Shown: piece after piece, positions 31,026 to 41,929 of the stretch | How the letters are laid out: each line of letters starts with the position of its first letter | How positions within the stretch are numbered: position 1 is the first letter of the stretch | Translations under genes and position numbers: made by a program | NCBI RefSeq assembly: GCF_002163585.1 | Contig: NZ_CP015579.1 | Location: forward strand, 2,914,001-2,978,000 | From: Tatumella citrea | GTDB lineage: Bacteria; Pseudomonadota; Gammaproteobacteria; Enterobacterales; Enterobacteriaceae | Length of the DNA stretch: 64,000 nt | Reading direction: 5' to 3' | Notes under the pieces: generated by a model | The model's database searches: none | What the model saw: the letters and a program-made list of their open reading frames with translations, nothing else | Told to the model about the DNA's origin: nothing

Positions 31026-31871
31026 TCAGATATCGTTAACTCCTGCAGCAGCAGGCACTGATTTCAGAGATTCTTCCCAGGCCGCTTTCCTTTCGTTATA
31101 ACCAAGGGCCAAAGGTAGTTGTTGCTGGATGAATGCACGATATTCATTCACCAGCAGACCGGTTTCTTCACTGGCACTGCGTTTCTGTAGCTTTTCAATA
31201 TAATTCTGGTCAGCGTAAGCATAATCCAGGTATTCGATTGCATAACGGTAAGTTGCCGCTTTCAGTGGTTGCATACGCACTTGTTCTGCAATCCATTTCA
31301 GAGATTTGTAAAAATCCAGCACCGTTGCTGCATCTTTATCCTGTGCATTAACCATCGCAATGCCTTCATTTAACAACGTCAACTGTGTTTTCTGTTGTTC
31401 ACGTTGCTGCTGCTCACGTTGCTTATTCTGGTCATTTTGACGTTTAACTTCTGACTGTACTTTCTCTGAACGGGCAGGAATCGCATTAATCACTTTCGCG
31501 ACCAGCAGGTAGACAATTACCGCTGGCACCACTTTCAGAACAACGGACAGGAATACTCCATCTCCGGGCCTTGATACCCACTGAGACCACCACATAAAAA
31601 ACAGAAAACCAATGACAACACTGACGATACGGTATTTCACGCTATTGATTACCGCATCATGTATAAACTGCTTTTCGCTGTCATTTTTGCCTTTTTTCCT
31701 GCAATACAACTCAAAACAGACAAAACTGGCCAGCATGATCAGAACACCAGGAAATCCTCCGATCCACATCATGGTAACCGGGGAAGTCACTCCTGCACCG
31801 GCAGCCATTGATGACAGCAGAAAAAAAGCACCAAAGCCAATAATAAGGCTAAGGATTCTATAAATTAACAT
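31026..31871 (-). CDS. Unknown membrane protein with Gln/Glu-rich coiled coil (third gene of unknown operon)
   Basis: 281 residues from the ATG at 31871, which has AAAGGAAAAACAAG upstream; a start 20 codons earlier lacks support. I do not recognise a family. Four hydrophobic segments are visible at ~3-25, ~30-52, ~75-95 and ~105-125. A strongly charged Q/E/K-rich helix follows (~130-160, with QREQQQREQQKTQ) and then a soluble helical C-terminal domain of ~120 residues with YAIEYLDYAYADQNYIEKLQK. The architecture suggests an inner membrane anchor presenting a cytoplasmic helical domain. It overlaps the preceding gene by 14 bases and is last in the operon. Confidence 0.7.
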   Translation of the reverse strand: MLIYRILSLIIGFGAFFLLSSMAAGAGVTSPVTMMWIGGFPGVLIMLASFVCFELYCRKKGKNDSEKQFIHDAVINSVKYRIVSVVIGFLFFMWWSQWVSRPGDGVFLSVVLKVVPAVIVYLLVAKVINAIPARSEKVQSEVKRQNDQNKQREQQQREQQKTQLTLLNEGIAMVNAQDKDAATVLDFYKSLKWIAEQVRMQPLKAATYRYAIEYLDYAYADQNYIEKLQKRSASEETGLLVNEYRAFIQQQLPLALGYNERKAAWEESLKSVPAAAGVNDI

Positions 31872-32379
31872 TACTTGTTTTTCCTTTCGATGTGATGATT
31901 TCACTAAACTTACGTTCAAGTGCGGCGGCATCTATGGCAGAGATATTTTTAACTGATTGTTCCATGTACTGATGGATAAGTTCGTCACCGACAATCTCTC
32001 TAATTTCTCCGAGTGCGGCGTCCAACAAAAGTTTTTTAGCCACCAGCAAATGACATTTCCGGTAAATCAATTTAAGCACCTGTTGTTCAGGGCTTTCTGC
32101 AGAGTCTTCATTGATGATTTTCAAAGCCATATTGGCGGCCTGAAGTTTATTTCTCCTGGCATGCGATGCCGCAGCTTTAGCTGTGGCCTGCTGTTGCTCC
32201 TGATCCTTTTTTTGCTGTTCCCGCTGAGCTTCAGCTTGCTGACGTTCCTGACTTTTTTGCCAGTAGTGATGCGATTCAAGTTCAGACAGCCGGGCATAAA
32301 AGTAACCATCCCGATCAGTGTTCGAATATTGCGAATGCAGTAAATCAATCTGCGACTGAATAGCATCAGACCCTTTCAT
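31858..32379 (-). CDS. Unknown soluble coiled-coil protein (second gene of unknown operon)
   Basis: 173 residues from the ATG at 32379, which has GGGAG seven bases upstream, inside the end of the preceding gene. No known family is recognised. Residues ~30-90 are a highly charged, Gln-rich coiled coil (QERQQAEAQREQQKKDQEQQQ). A helical domain of ~80 residues follows (KLQAANMALKIINED, VLKLIYRKCHLLVAKKLL, GDELIHQYMEQSVKNI). It has no signal peptide or membrane segment. The layout (Q-rich helix then helical domain) resembles the C-terminal half of the next gene's product, so the two may be related or interacting. Overlaps both neighbours by 14 bases. Confidence 0.7.
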   Translation of the reverse strand: MKGSDAIQSQIDLLHSQYSNTDRDGYFYARLSELESHHYWQKSQERQQAEAQREQQKKDQEQQQATAKAAASHARRNKLQAANMALKIINEDSAESPEQQVLKLIYRKCHLLVAKKLLLDAALGEIREIVGDELIHQYMEQSVKNISAIDAAALERKFSEIITSKGKTSNVNL

Positions 32380-32578
32380 TATTTTCTCCCACACCGGGTT
32401 GCTTATCCAGGAATAGCGTGGCGGAATCATAAAACGGGGATAAATCACTCAACAACTCTGTCAGTTTATCTCTCTGTTGTTGATTGAGTAATGGCAAAAG
32501 CTGATTAATCACCTCGACCTTAAGTTCTATATCGATGATGGTTTTCTTACCAACCTCTTGCAGGGCGAGTTTATCCAT
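32366..32578 (-). CDS. Small unknown protein (first gene of unknown operon)
   Basis: 70 residues, ATG at 32578 preceded by AAAGGAAAGTC. Soluble, acidic and probably helical (ELKVEVINQLLPLLNQQQRDKLTELLSDLS). No family recognised. It opens a three-gene operon in which each start lies inside the previous gene with the same 14-base overlap, which indicates translational coupling and a joint function. The 760 bases upstream hold no intact gene. Confidence 0.65.
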   Translation of the reverse strand: MDKLALQEVGKKTIIDIELKVEVINQLLPLLNQQQRDKLTELLSDLSPFYDSATLFLDKQPGVGENNERV

Positions 32579-33070
32579 GACTTTCCTTTGTCGGGCTTAA
32601 ATATCGGCAGACGATGCATGACAGATGAGTATTTACAGGGTAACCAAACAGAGTTCTACCGGCCTTATCAGCGCCGGAATTCTGGGGAAACTTTTTAAAG
32701 GATTAATATTCCGGTCATTCAGAAAATCATAAGCATTTTTCATATATCTTCAACAAAAATCATCTGCCATATTTGATTTTCTGATCAATCCTTCTGTTAC
32801 ACTCTCTTTGTGCCTTTTGTTTCTCTGGTAGCATAGGAACTGGCCGCCTCGATATCGCTGACAGCAGCTTCATATTCTAAAAAGTGCCTCTGATACGGTT
32901 AAAACTATAGGAATATGATCAAAAACTTTATTTATGCATACCAACTGATTTTTTTGTGTTGACTGAAAATCTGCGAAGGATAAACGGGACTATAGCCACC
33001 ATCGTCTGTACTCTGCATCACGGACAGCTCTGCTTGCGGTGATTGTTCGCTCCTGTTAAATAGATGTCTT

Positions 33071-33274
33071 ATGAAAAAGAAAGATGATGATCATGGCTCT
33101 GAGTACTACAGCAGGATATTGTCATAAAAAAATCTTAAAAATGATATCAATTATCTGATGGCATTATTTATGGCCCATAATCTGGACGTTGATAAGGAGA
33201 AATTTATCTATATTTTGGGAAGAGATAATAGCAACGTTCCTGATATTTCAGTCATTCGAAACAAGATATTCTGA
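33071..33274 (+). pseudogene. Remnant small gene with in-frame stop near argW
   Basis: One frame runs from the ATG at 33071 (MKKKDDDHGSEYYSRILS) to a TAA at 33125, and then continues in the same frame for 48 protein-like codons (NDINYLMALFMAHNLDVD, then KEKFIYILGRDNSNVPD) to a TGA at 33274. This looks like a ~67-residue gene split by a nonsense mutation, or two tiny frames. No good ribosome binding site precedes the ATG. Together with the AT-rich surroundings (32579-33341 has no intact gene) it looks like debris of an integrated element beside argW. Family unknown. Confidence 0.4.
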
Positions 33275-33341
33275 TGAAACTTTAGCGAGATGAAACGGAT
33301 AGATTTGAAAGTATCTGAGGAAAACAACCGTACGAGATGAA

Positions 33342-33416
33342 TGGTGTCCCCTGCAGGAATCGAACCTGCAACTAGCCCTTAGGAGGGGCTCGTTATATCC
33401 ATTTAACTAAGAGGAC
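33342..33416 (-). tRNA. argW: tRNA-Arg (anticodon CCT)
   Basis: 75 bases with the 3' CCA encoded. The acceptor stem GTCCTCT/AGGGGAC has one G-T wobble. The anticodon loop is CTCCTAA, giving anticodon CCT, and the T arm is GCAGGTTCGATTCCTGC. It matches my recall of E. coli argW almost base for base. argW follows yfdC in E. coli and is the attachment site of a cryptic prophage there. The gene reads toward lower coordinates, so an element integrated in its 3' end would occupy 30.9-33.3 kb here. Confidence 0.97.
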
Positions 33417-33426
33417 TCTGGCGGCT

Positions 33427-33440
33427 GCGTTAGCTAACGC
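33427..33440. repeat. Perfect 14-bp palindrome upstream of argW
   Basis: GCGTTAGCTAACGC lies 11 bases upstream of the argW 5' end, within the expected promoter/leader. It could be part of the tRNA precursor or a binding site. No function assigned. Confidence 0.5.
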
Positions 33441-33644
33441 CCGACAGCGGTGGGTATCCTACCGTAAAGACTCAGGTTTTTACAAGTGTTACCTGTAATT
33501 CTGGCAGCGAAACGCCAGCATTGTCTCACTTATCCTGTGGTTTATACCCACAATCCAGATTGACTCCCAGCAAGAGAATACCAGGATTACTGTTACTGCC
33601 CCACTGGCAGCAACAGCTCATCATTTAAGATTCCGTATTACCCA

Positions 33645-34127
33645 CTATCGCTGCTCAAGCTGTCGGGTCAGCGTTTCGATACGCTCGGCCATTTGTAACG
33701 TCTGTTGGGTCAGTTGAGTATTTTGTTTCAGCAATTCCAGTAGCTGTTCGGTCAGTTCTTCGGATACCATCTGGCGTTTTGACATTGCTGCATCCAGATC
33801 TTCGCGATGCTGAGCATCAGTCAATGCATGTGCCTGATCGCGTTCTGCCTGGCGGGTTTGTGCCAACAGGATCAATGGTGCTGCATAAGCCGCCTGTATG
33901 CTGAAGGCCAGGTTGAGCAAAATAAACGGATATGGGTCAAACTTAAGCAGGCCAGCAACGTTCAGAACGATCCAGATAATTACCGCGATGGTTTGCCCAA
34001 CCAAAAAAGTCGGGGTCCCGAAAAATCGGGCGAAAGCTTCTGCTTTCAATGCAAACCATTCATCGCCGAAAGTATGAGTTATCCCTTTCAACGGGCGGTA
34101 TAAACGAAATTTTTTATCTGTATGCAT
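33645..34127 (-). CDS. DUF1003 membrane protein
   Basis: 160 residues. The DUF1003 core covers residues ~35-95 with two membrane helices (TFLVGQTIAVIIWIVLNVAGL and PFILLNLAFSIQAAYAAPLILLAQTRQ) and the conserved FDPYPFILLN and AQTRQAERD. A coiled-coil C-terminal tail follows (~115-160). Members are inner membrane proteins of unknown function, sometimes linked to divalent cation homeostasis. It lies alone between argW and the glycogen operon. Confidence 0.85.
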   Translation of the reverse strand: MHTDKKFRLYRPLKGITHTFGDEWFALKAEAFARFFGTPTFLVGQTIAVIIWIVLNVAGLLKFDPYPFILLNLAFSIQAAYAAPLILLAQTRQAERDQAHALTDAQHREDLDAAMSKRQMVSEELTEQLLELLKQNTQLTQQTLQMAERIETLTRQLEQR

Positions 34128-34596
34128 TGCAAAAAAATCCTGTGGTGAGTGTCAGAATCGCCGAATTTTTTGACATCGGTAAGAGCAGAAACAGCATCAT
34201 AAGAAACAACCATTTAGCATGTTATACGCCGCCTGAGACCTCTTCACAAAGTACATTTGTGTACGTTAATGTAATCATTACTGATAAAAACCCGGAATTT
34301 TAATCAACAGCTGACACTGGCTGGATTAGCTAAAATTCAGCTCCTGCCGCAGATTACCCGGAGGGTAATTACCTTTATATCACGATCATCAGGAGTAATT
34401 TCTGCCGGTGCTTACAGCATCCTGCCCACTTAACTATCGCACCTAAAATCTCCGTCAGGCTTTAAGACAGATGAGATGTTTAACGCTGGATGTTGAAATA
34501 AAGAGGAAGCTTGAACAGTGAACCCCACCAAAGCAGGCAGCGTTAATTTCGGGACAGGAAAGCGGAGCAGGAAAAACCTGCCCCGCCGTTGCGGAA
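34128..34596. other. Intergenic region DUF1003 gene - glgP
   Basis: 469 bases without a credible gene. It contains a perfect 7-bp hairpin ATTACCC/GGGTAAT at 34353-34369 and, next to glgP, the hairpin GCGGAGCAGG/CCTGCCCCGC at 34562-34586 that may be the glg operon terminator (weak T-run on the minus strand, one mismatch). The promoter of the DUF1003 gene should be near 34150. Nothing else recognised. Confidence 0.5.
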
Positions 34597-37044
34597 TTAT
34601 AGTTTTACCGGGCTGATATCCCAGATTTTCTCTGCATATTCACTGATGGTACGGTCGGACGAGAAATATCCCATATTGGCAATATTCAGTAAGGTCCGGC
34701 GTGCCCATTCATCTTTTTGCAGATACAGTTCATCGACTTTATCCTGGGTATCGACATAGCTACGATAGTCGGCCAACAACTGATAGTGATCCCCGAGGTT
34801 AACCAGACTGTCGAACAGATTATGATAACGTTTTGGCTCACCCGGGCTGAAGATTCCGGTGGCAATCTGCGTCAGCACACGGTGCAGTTCAGGGTCTTTA
34901 TCATAATACTCATGCGGGTTGTAGCCGTTGCTCCGCAGTGCTTCAACCTGTGGTGTGGTATTACCAAATATAAAGATATTATCCTCACCGACATGTTCCA
35001 GTATTTCGACGTTAGCCCCGTCCAGGGTGCCGATAGTCAGCGCACCATTCAGGGCAAACTTCATATTACTGGTTCCCGACGCTTCGGTTCCCGCCAGAGA
35101 GATCTGCTCAGACAGATCCGCCGCCGGAATGATCAACTGTGCCAGACTGACACTGTAGTTAGGAATAAATACCACTTTCAGTTTTTCACGGGTACGGGGA
35201 TCGTTGTTAATCACCGTGGCAACATCATTGATCAGGTGGATGATCTGTTTAGCCGCATAATAGGCCGAAGCTGCTTTACCGGCAAAAATCACGGTCCGTG
35301 GTACCACTTCCGCATCCGGATCATCAATAATCCGGTTGTAGCGGGTAATCACATGCAGCACATTCAGTAACTGACGTTTGTACTCATGAATACGCTTAAT
35401 CTGCACATCGAACAGACTATGGGGATCGATCACTATTTCCAGTTTATCGGCAACGTAACCTGCCAAACGCTTTTTGTTGTCATGCTTGGCTTTCTGCAGT
35501 GCCTGCAGAAAACTTGGATAATCAATATCCTGCTTCAGTTCTTCCAACTGGCTTAAATCGGTACGCCAGTGCTGGCCAATGGCATCGTCCAGCAGATCGG
35601 AAAGCGGTTTGTTAGCCAGAGCCAGCCAGCGACGCGGTGTCACTCCGTTGGTCATATTCAGGAATCGATCCGGATACAGCCGCGCAAAATCGGCAAACAG
35701 TGACTGTACCATCAGATCAGAGTGCAGCGCGGATACCCCGTTCACCTTATGGCTGGCAATCACCGCCAGCCAGGCCATGCGAACACGGCGACCGTTATTC
35801 TCGTCGATTATCGATACACGACGTTTTAGGTCATCGTCGCCCGGCACTTTCTCTTCCACATCATTCAGGAAGTATTCATTAATTTCAAAAATGATCTGCA
35901 GATGACGCGGCAGAATTTTCCCCAGCATATCAACCGGCCAGGTCTCCAGCGCTTCGCTCATCAGTGTGTGGTTAGTATATGAGAATACTTTGCTGACCGT
36001 ATCCCAGGCTTTCTGCCAGCTGAATTTGTGGTCATCAATCAGCAGTCGCATCAGTTCAGGAATCGACAGTACCGGATGGGTATCATTCAGGTGAATGGCA
36101 ATCTTATCTGCCAGGTTATCGTAGGTCTGATGAGTGCGGTGATGGCGTTTAAGAATATCCTGCACCGTCGCCGATACCAGGAAATACTCCTGGCGTAACC
36201 GCAGTTCCCGCCCCGAATAGGTGGAGTCATCCGGGTAAAGTACCCGCGATACGTTCTCGGAGTGGTTTTTATCTTCCACCGCAGCAAAATAGTCGCCCTG
36301 GTTAAATTTACCGAGGTTAATTTCGTTACTGGCCTGAGCGCCCCATAGCCGCAGAGTATTCGTGGCATCAGTATCAAATCCGGGGATCACCTGGTCGTAA
36401 GCCACGGCGACAATTTCTTCGGTTTCCAGCCAACGGGTTTTTGAACCCTCGTGCTGCAAACGACCACCGAACCGGACTTTATAGCGGGTACTGTAACGCT
36501 GGAACTCCCACGGATTACCATACTCCAGCCAGTAATCCGGAGATTCTGCCTGCTGGCCATTGACTATCTTCTGGGCAAACATTCCGTATTCATACCGAAT
36601 ACCGTACCCGCCACCCGGTAACCCCAGGGTAGCCAGAGAATCAAGGAAACAGGCCGCCAGGCGACCTAAACCACCATTGCCCAATCCCGGATCGTTCTCC
36701 TCATCGATTAAATCTTCGAGGTCCAGACCCATTTCATCTAACGCTTTGCTGATATCATCGTACAACCCCAGTGCCAGCAAGGCGTTGGACAGGGTACGAC
36801 CGATCAGAAACTCCATCGATAAATAGTAAACTTTGCGCACGTCCTGAGACTGTTGCGCCCGGTTTGATTTAAGCCAGCGTTCAACCATCCTGTCACGTAC
36901 AGCAAACAGTGTGGCATTCAGCCAGTCGTGTTTTTTTGCAATGGCAGGATCTTTACCGAGAATAAACATTAGTTTATAAGCAATAGAATGCTTAAGAGCA
37001 TCCACACTGACGGTTGGGGCGTTGTAAATAAACGGTGATGTCAT
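34597..37044 (-). CDS. glgP: Glycogen phosphorylase
   Basis: 815 residues from the ATG at 37044 ([20 protein letters not shown]), with AAGGA upstream; the longer frame adds 12 unsupported residues. GT35 family. The PLP-binding Lys lies in [27 protein letters not shown] (in part). The N-terminal [20 protein letters not shown] and NGVTPRRWL are also intact. It phosphorolyses alpha-1,4 chains of glycogen to glucose-1-phosphate. It is last in the operon glgBXCAP. Confidence 0.97.
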   Translation of the reverse strand: MTSPFIYNAPTVSVDALKHSIAYKLMFILGKDPAIAKKHDWLNATLFAVRDRMVERWLKSNRAQQSQDVRKVYYLSMEFLIGRTLSNALLALGLYDDISKALDEMGLDLEDLIDEENDPGLGNGGLGRLAACFLDSLATLGLPGGGYGIRYEYGMFAQKIVNGQQAESPDYWLEYGNPWEFQRYSTRYKVRFGGRLQHEGSKTRWLETEEIVAVAYDQVIPGFDTDATNTLRLWGAQASNEINLGKFNQGDYFAAVEDKNHSENVSRVLYPDDSTYSGRELRLRQEYFLVSATVQDILKRHHRTHQTYDNLADKIAIHLNDTHPVLSIPELMRLLIDDHKFSWQKAWDTVSKVFSYTNHTLMSEALETWPVDMLGKILPRHLQIIFEINEYFLNDVEEKVPGDDDLKRRVSIIDENNGRRVRMAWLAVIASHKVNGVSALHSDLMVQSLFADFARLYPDRFLNMTNGVTPRRWLALANKPLSDLLDDAIGQHWRTDLSQLEELKQDIDYPSFLQALQKAKHDNKKRLAGYVADKLEIVIDPHSLFDVQIKRIHEYKRQLLNVLHVITRYNRIIDDPDAEVVPRTVIFAGKAASAYYAAKQIIHLINDVATVINNDPRTREKLKVVFIPNYSVSLAQLIIPAADLSEQISLAGTEASGTSNMKFALNGALTIGTLDGANVEILEHVGEDNIFIFGNTTPQVEALRSNGYNPHEYYDKDPELHRVLTQIATGIFSPGEPKRYHNLFDSLVNLGDHYQLLADYRSYVDTQDKVDELYLQKDEWARRTLLNIANMGYFSSDRTISEYAEKIWDISPVKL

Positions 37045-37112
37045 AGCGTTGTATTCCTTAATGCTGTCGTGCAGTTTCACAAAACAAAACAGGTAAACGT
37101 TACAGGTAACCG

Positions 37113-38561
37113 TCAGTGAAACTCTGTTCCGGTTAAACGCTGATAAAGCTGCTGGTAAACGCGTGCAGCGACCGACCAGCTAAAATCCTGGCGCATTGCA
37201 TGGCGCTGAACGTTGCGCCAGTGGCGTGGCCGGTTCCACAACACAAAAGCACGGCGGATAGCATTACTGATAGCTTTGCCGTTGCTCTCCTCAAACACAA
37301 AACCACTGGCCGTGTTATCCGCCAGATTTTCGATAGCACAATCCACCACGGTATCCGCCAGACCACCGGTACGTCTGACCAGAGGCAGGGTGCCATATTT
37401 AAGTCCGTATAGCTGAGTCAGCCCACAGGGCTCAAAGCGGCTTGGGACCATAATCACATCAGCACCGGCCATAATCCGGTGGGAAAATGCCTCGTGATAC
37501 CCCAGTTGCACTCCAACCTGCCCCGGGTGTTCCGCTGCCGCGGCCAGAAAAGCCTGTTGCAGGGGAACATCCCCGGCCCCCAGTAATACCAACTGCCCGC
37601 CCTGAGAAAGCAACTCCGGTAACCCTTCCAAAACCAGATCCAACCCTTTCTGGCTGGTCAACCGACTCACCACCGCAAACAACAGCCGTGAGCTGTCAGT
37701 ATCCAGCCCCATCGTCCGTTGCAACGAGGTTTTATTTTGCGCCTTGGCTTGCAAATACTCGTCGTTGTAGCGTGCTGCCAGTAAGGGATCATTGTCCGGA
37801 TCCCAGATTTCCTCATCCACACCGTTCAGAATCCCGGTCAACCGTCCCTGTGACTGCCGTTCTGACAACAGGGCTTCCATGCCATAACCGTATTCCGGCC
37901 GGGTAATCTCCCGCGCATAGGTCGGACTGACCGTCGTAATATGGTCGGAATAAAACAGACCGGCTTTCAGAAATGAAATCTGCCCGTAAAATTCCAGTCC
38001 GTGCATCTGGAAAAAGTCATCGGGTAACCATAGCTGATGTAAATTATGAGCATAAAACAGCCCCTGATAAGCCAGATTATGTACCGTAAACACGGTTTTC
38101 ACCGGATATCCGCGCGCCGCGATATAGGCAGAAGCCAGCCCTGCATGCCAGTCATGGGAGTGCACCACTTCCGGTCGCCACAAAAAATCAGCCCCGACGG
38201 CCAGTTCACAGGCCACCCAACCAAGCACTCCAAATCTCAGATGGTTATCACCATAAGCATTGAGTGACTGATCGTGGTATGGGCTGCCCGGCCGGTCATA
38301 TAAGCCGGGCGCATCAATAATGTAGATACCCACGCCCTGAAAAATGCCGTAGCGTAATTCAACATATCCGGCAAAGGTGTCTATGCCCGCGACCCGGTGG
38401 GTTTCACCCAGTCCTTTTTTAATATCCGGAAATCCCGGAATCAGGACACGAACATCGTCACCAGCGGCAATCTGTGCCGCCGGTAATGCCCCGGCAACAT
38501 CAGCCAGACCGCCGGTTTTCAGCAGCGGAAACAGCTCGGAACAAACATGTAATATACGCAT
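37113..38561 (-). CDS. glgA: Glycogen synthase
   Basis: 482 residues from the ATG at 38561 with AGGAG six bases upstream. GT5 family. The ADP-glucose-binding KTGGL motif is at residues 15-19, and the C-terminal lobe shows [28 protein letters not shown] (in part). It elongates glycogen from ADP-glucose. The gap to glgC is 75 bases and to glgP 68 bases. Confidence 0.97.
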   Translation of the reverse strand: MRILHVCSELFPLLKTGGLADVAGALPAAQIAAGDDVRVLIPGFPDIKKGLGETHRVAGIDTFAGYVELRYGIFQGVGIYIIDAPGLYDRPGSPYHDQSLNAYGDNHLRFGVLGWVACELAVGADFLWRPEVVHSHDWHAGLASAYIAARGYPVKTVFTVHNLAYQGLFYAHNLHQLWLPDDFFQMHGLEFYGQISFLKAGLFYSDHITTVSPTYAREITRPEYGYGMEALLSERQSQGRLTGILNGVDEEIWDPDNDPLLAARYNDEYLQAKAQNKTSLQRTMGLDTDSSRLLFAVVSRLTSQKGLDLVLEGLPELLSQGGQLVLLGAGDVPLQQAFLAAAAEHPGQVGVQLGYHEAFSHRIMAGADVIMVPSRFEPCGLTQLYGLKYGTLPLVRRTGGLADTVVDCAIENLADNTASGFVFEESNGKAISNAIRRAFVLWNRPRHWRNVQRHAMRQDFSWSVAARVYQQLYQRLTGTEFH

Positions 38562-38636
38562 TGGAGCTCCTGATTTGTCTCGCGTCAGGCAATCCGCATG
38601 GCGCGTTGTACAGTAATCCGGCGGGTACACCGCGCC

Positions 38637-39914
38637 TTATAATTTTTCCAGCATCCTGCGGGTCACCAGCACAATACCGCTTTCCGTACGGTGAAAACGG
38701 CGGCTGTCCTCTTCGGCATCTTCACCAATAACCATGCCTTCCGGTATCTGACAGGCGCGGTCAATAATGCAATGGCGCAGTCGGCAGGATCGGCCAATAA
38801 CGACATCCGGTAACAGAATACTAGTGTCAATATTGCAAAATGAATTAATCCGCACGCGTGAAAATAAAACTGAATTCACCACCTCGGATCCGGAAACAAT
38901 ACAGCCACCGGACACTAACGAATTCAGCGTCATTCCATGTCGCCCGGAACGATCCTGAACGAATTTAGCCGGTGGCAAGGGTTCCATATGAGTGCGAATC
39001 GGCCAGTTGCTATCGTACATATCCAGTTCCGGAGTCACTGAGGCCAGATCGAGATTTGCGTGCCAGTAAGCATCCAGCGTACCCACATCACGCCAGTAAG
39101 GCGGCAGATCATCGCTGGAAGTCACGCAAGAAAGATTAAAAGAGTGCGCCCTGGCCTTACCTTCGCGGGTAATCAGCGGGATGATATCTTTACCAAAATC
39201 ATGGCTGGACTGATCGTCTGCCAAGTCCTGCTCCAGTAAACGGAACAGATAAGCGGCGTTAAAGATATAGATCCCCATGCTGGCCAGGGACTTGTCCGGC
39301 TGTCCGGGGATGCCCGGCGGGTCAGCAGGTTTTTCAAGAAATGACAGGATCTGGCCATCTTCCGAGACATCCATAATGCCAAAAGCGCTGGCTTCCTGGC
39401 GCGGAACTTCTATACAGGCTACGGTGCACTCCCCGCCTTTTTCAACGTGGTCAATCAGCATCCGCGAATAATCCATTTTATAGATATGATCACCGGCCAG
39501 TACCACTATATATTCGGCACGATAGCGGCGAATAATATCCAGATTCTGACAGACCGCATCGGCCGTGCCCCTGTACCAGTGGCCGGAACTTTGTCGTTGC
39601 TGCGCCGGCAGTAAATCGACAAACTCATTCATCTCTTCATTCAGGAAAGACCAGCCACGCTGAATATGTTGCACCAGTGTATGCGACTGATACTGGGTGA
39701 TCACCCCGATTCGACGAATTCCGGAGTTAAGGCAGTTTGACAGGGCAAAATCGATAATACGAAATTTACCGCCAAAGTGGACTGCCGGCTTAGCACGGGC
39801 AGCCGTCAGCCCATGTAATCTTGAGCCTTTACCTCCGGCAAGAATCAGTGCCACTGATTTTCCCGGTAACTGTCGGGCCAACATCATGCGATCATTTATA
39901 TCTAATGTAGTCAT
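38637..39914 (-). CDS. glgC: Glucose-1-phosphate adenylyltransferase
   Basis: 425 residues. The nucleotidyltransferase domain shows [15 protein letters not shown] (residues 23-37), [16 protein letters not shown] with the allosteric Lys region, and [10 protein letters not shown] left-handed beta-helix domain follows near the C-terminus. It makes ADP-glucose and is normally the controlled step, activated by fructose-1,6-bisphosphate and inhibited by AMP. The start overlaps the glgX stop by 4 bases. Confidence 0.97.
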   Translation of the reverse strand: MTTLDINDRMMLARQLPGKSVALILAGGKGSRLHGLTAARAKPAVHFGGKFRIIDFALSNCLNSGIRRIGVITQYQSHTLVQHIQRGWSFLNEEMNEFVDLLPAQQRQSSGHWYRGTADAVCQNLDIIRRYRAEYIVVLAGDHIYKMDYSRMLIDHVEKGGECTVACIEVPRQEASAFGIMDVSEDGQILSFLEKPADPPGIPGQPDKSLASMGIYIFNAAYLFRLLEQDLADDQSSHDFGKDIIPLITREGKARAHSFNLSCVTSSDDLPPYWRDVGTLDAYWHANLDLASVTPELDMYDSNWPIRTHMEPLPPAKFVQDRSGRHGMTLNSLVSGGCIVSGSEVVNSVLFSRVRINSFCNIDTSILLPDVVIGRSCRLRHCIIDRACQIPEGMVIGEDAEEDSRRFHRTESGIVLVTRRMLEKL

Positions 39915-41929
39915 GGCTGAATCCTTCCTGGTGTTATTGGTACATCCCGGGTGAATACACAGACTGTTTTTGCCATAGACCGCCAGGATAAGCCGTCAGC
40001 GAGGGTACGGAGAGGATTATCAAAAGGTGCAACGGCATGCCAGCTACCCGTGGGTAATGTCATATCGACGTCATTGAGCGAGGCATTGACCACCATTAAC
40101 CAGCGGCCAGAGAGACATATTTGCAGACACTGCAGCCCGGGTTGCAGCCATTGTTCTGTCGTCATTGGTTGTCCATGGTTGTTAAACCATGCCACATCCC
40201 CGGAACCTTCTTCCCACCAGCGATTAAGCGTGATCGCCGGAATTTTTTTTCTTAACGTAATCAGAGAACTCACATAATCTGTCAGTGCTAAATCTGCCTG
40301 CTGCCAGTTGAGCCAGCTCAGCCGGTTATCCTGACAATAGGCATTATTATTACCCTGCTGGCTGTGCCCGAATTCATCTCCGGCCAGTAACATTGGTGTG
40401 CCCTGAGATAGCAGCAAAGTTGCCAGTAATGCACGCTGACTAAGGCGACGTTGGCTCAATACGCTGTCACTGGCCTCAGGGCCTTCAGTACCGTGGTTCT
40501 GGCTGTAATTATCATCATGGCCGTCACGGTTGTTCTCACCGTTAGCATGATTATGTTTCTGGTTAAAACTGACTAAATCCTGCAGGGTAAAACCATCATG
40601 TGCCGTGATCATATTTATGGTCGCATTCGGCAACCGACCTGCGTGTTTGAAAAGAGATGCAGAAGCGGAGACTTTGCCGGCAAAATCCCCAACTGGCAGC
40701 GTACCGTGCAGCCAGAATTTTCGCATGCCATCCCGCCACTGGTCGTTCCATTCGGCAAACGGAGCCGGAAAATTTCCAAGCTGATAGCCACCGGGGCCAA
40801 TATCCCAGGGCTCGGCAATCAGTTTGCAACGACTAAGTAGTGGATCGGAGATAATTGCCTGCAGCATCGGTGAATCGCTGCGAAACTCAGGGGTACGCCC
40901 CAGCAACGGTGCCAGGTCAAAACGGAAACCATCGATATGAAATTGTTCGACCCAGTAACGCAGGCAAGACAATACCCAGCCAATGATATCGTTATCTGTC
41001 AGCCGCATCGCATTACCGCAACCGGTCACATTATTGTCAGTGCCATCAGCATTCAGCCAGTACCAGCCGGGATTGTCTAAACCACGTTGCGATAAGGTCG
41101 GTCCATCAATATCCAGTTCCGCGGTATGGTTAAACACCACATCCAGAATGACTTCAATTCCCGCCTGATGCAGAGCTTTTATCGCTGTTTTGAGTTCCTT
41201 TGCTGCCGAACTACCCTGACAGTGAGTGGCATAAAGAGGTTCCGGCGACCAGGCCGCCAGCAGGTTATAACCCCAGTAATTGTGCAACCCCATATGCTGC
41301 AACCGTGGTTCATCAGAATGCTGAGCTACGGGTAACAGTTCCAGGGCGGTAATGCCTAGTTTTTTGAAATGCGCCAGCATGGCAGGATGTGCCAGTGCCA
41401 GATAGGTGCCGCGAATATCTTCCGGAATCTCCGGATGAAGCATACTGAGACCACGAACATGCGCCTCATAAATAATGGTCTGCCCCCACGGAGTCATCAG
41501 TAGGGCATCATTTTCCCAGTCAAAATGTTCATCCGTGACTACTGATTTCGGAATCCGGTAAGCAGTATCGACCGGTTCCGGATGGTGTATTCCACCATTG
41601 AGATGAGGATCATCATTCAGTGAACCTTCCAGCGCCCGGGCACTGGGGTCAATCAACAATTTCTGAGCGTTAAACCGCAGGCCACGTGCCGGGTCAAACG
41701 TACCGTAAGCACGATAGCCATAACGTTGACCCACTTTGGCCATCGGCAAAAAACCATGCCACAGGTTACCGGTACGGGCTGGCATCTCCAGTCTTTGTTC
41801 GTTGTTTTTACTGTCAAACAGGCATAGTTCGATTTTCTCTGCTGTTGCCGAGAAAACGCAAAAATTCACCCCGTTTTCCTGCAGGCTGGCGCCAAACGGA
41901 TAAGGTTTGCCCGGTAACAGTACGCTCAT
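39911..41929 (-). CDS. glgX: Glycogen debranching enzyme
   Basis: 672 residues from the ATG at 41929, which overlaps the glgB stop by one base (TAATG) and has GGAGG seven bases upstream. An N-terminal CBM48 domain is followed by a GH13 barrel with [24 protein letters not shown] (nucleophile Asp), IAEPWD (acid/base Glu) and TAHDGFTL. It cleaves alpha-1,6 branches of phosphorylase-limit glycogen. Confidence 0.96.
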   Translation of the reverse strand: MSVLLPGKPYPFGASLQENGVNFCVFSATAEKIELCLFDSKNNEQRLEMPARTGNLWHGFLPMAKVGQRYGYRAYGTFDPARGLRFNAQKLLIDPSARALEGSLNDDPHLNGGIHHPEPVDTAYRIPKSVVTDEHFDWENDALLMTPWGQTIIYEAHVRGLSMLHPEIPEDIRGTYLALAHPAMLAHFKKLGITALELLPVAQHSDEPRLQHMGLHNYWGYNLLAAWSPEPLYATHCQGSSAAKELKTAIKALHQAGIEVILDVVFNHTAELDIDGPTLSQRGLDNPGWYWLNADGTDNNVTGCGNAMRLTDNDIIGWVLSCLRYWVEQFHIDGFRFDLAPLLGRTPEFRSDSPMLQAIISDPLLSRCKLIAEPWDIGPGGYQLGNFPAPFAEWNDQWRDGMRKFWLHGTLPVGDFAGKVSASASLFKHAGRLPNATINMITAHDGFTLQDLVSFNQKHNHANGENNRDGHDDNYSQNHGTEGPEASDSVLSQRRLSQRALLATLLLSQGTPMLLAGDEFGHSQQGNNNAYCQDNRLSWLNWQQADLALTDYVSSLITLRKKIPAITLNRWWEEGSGDVAWFNNHGQPMTTEQWLQPGLQCLQICLSGRWLMVVNASLNDVDMTLPTGSWHAVAPFDNPLRTLADGLSWRSMAKTVCVFTRDVPITPGRIQP

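Noticed and set aside
30940..33416. Search for an attL/attR direct repeat of the argW 3' end
   Set aside because: No second copy of the tRNA 3' segment was found by eye, so the island boundaries are not called as an attachment pair.
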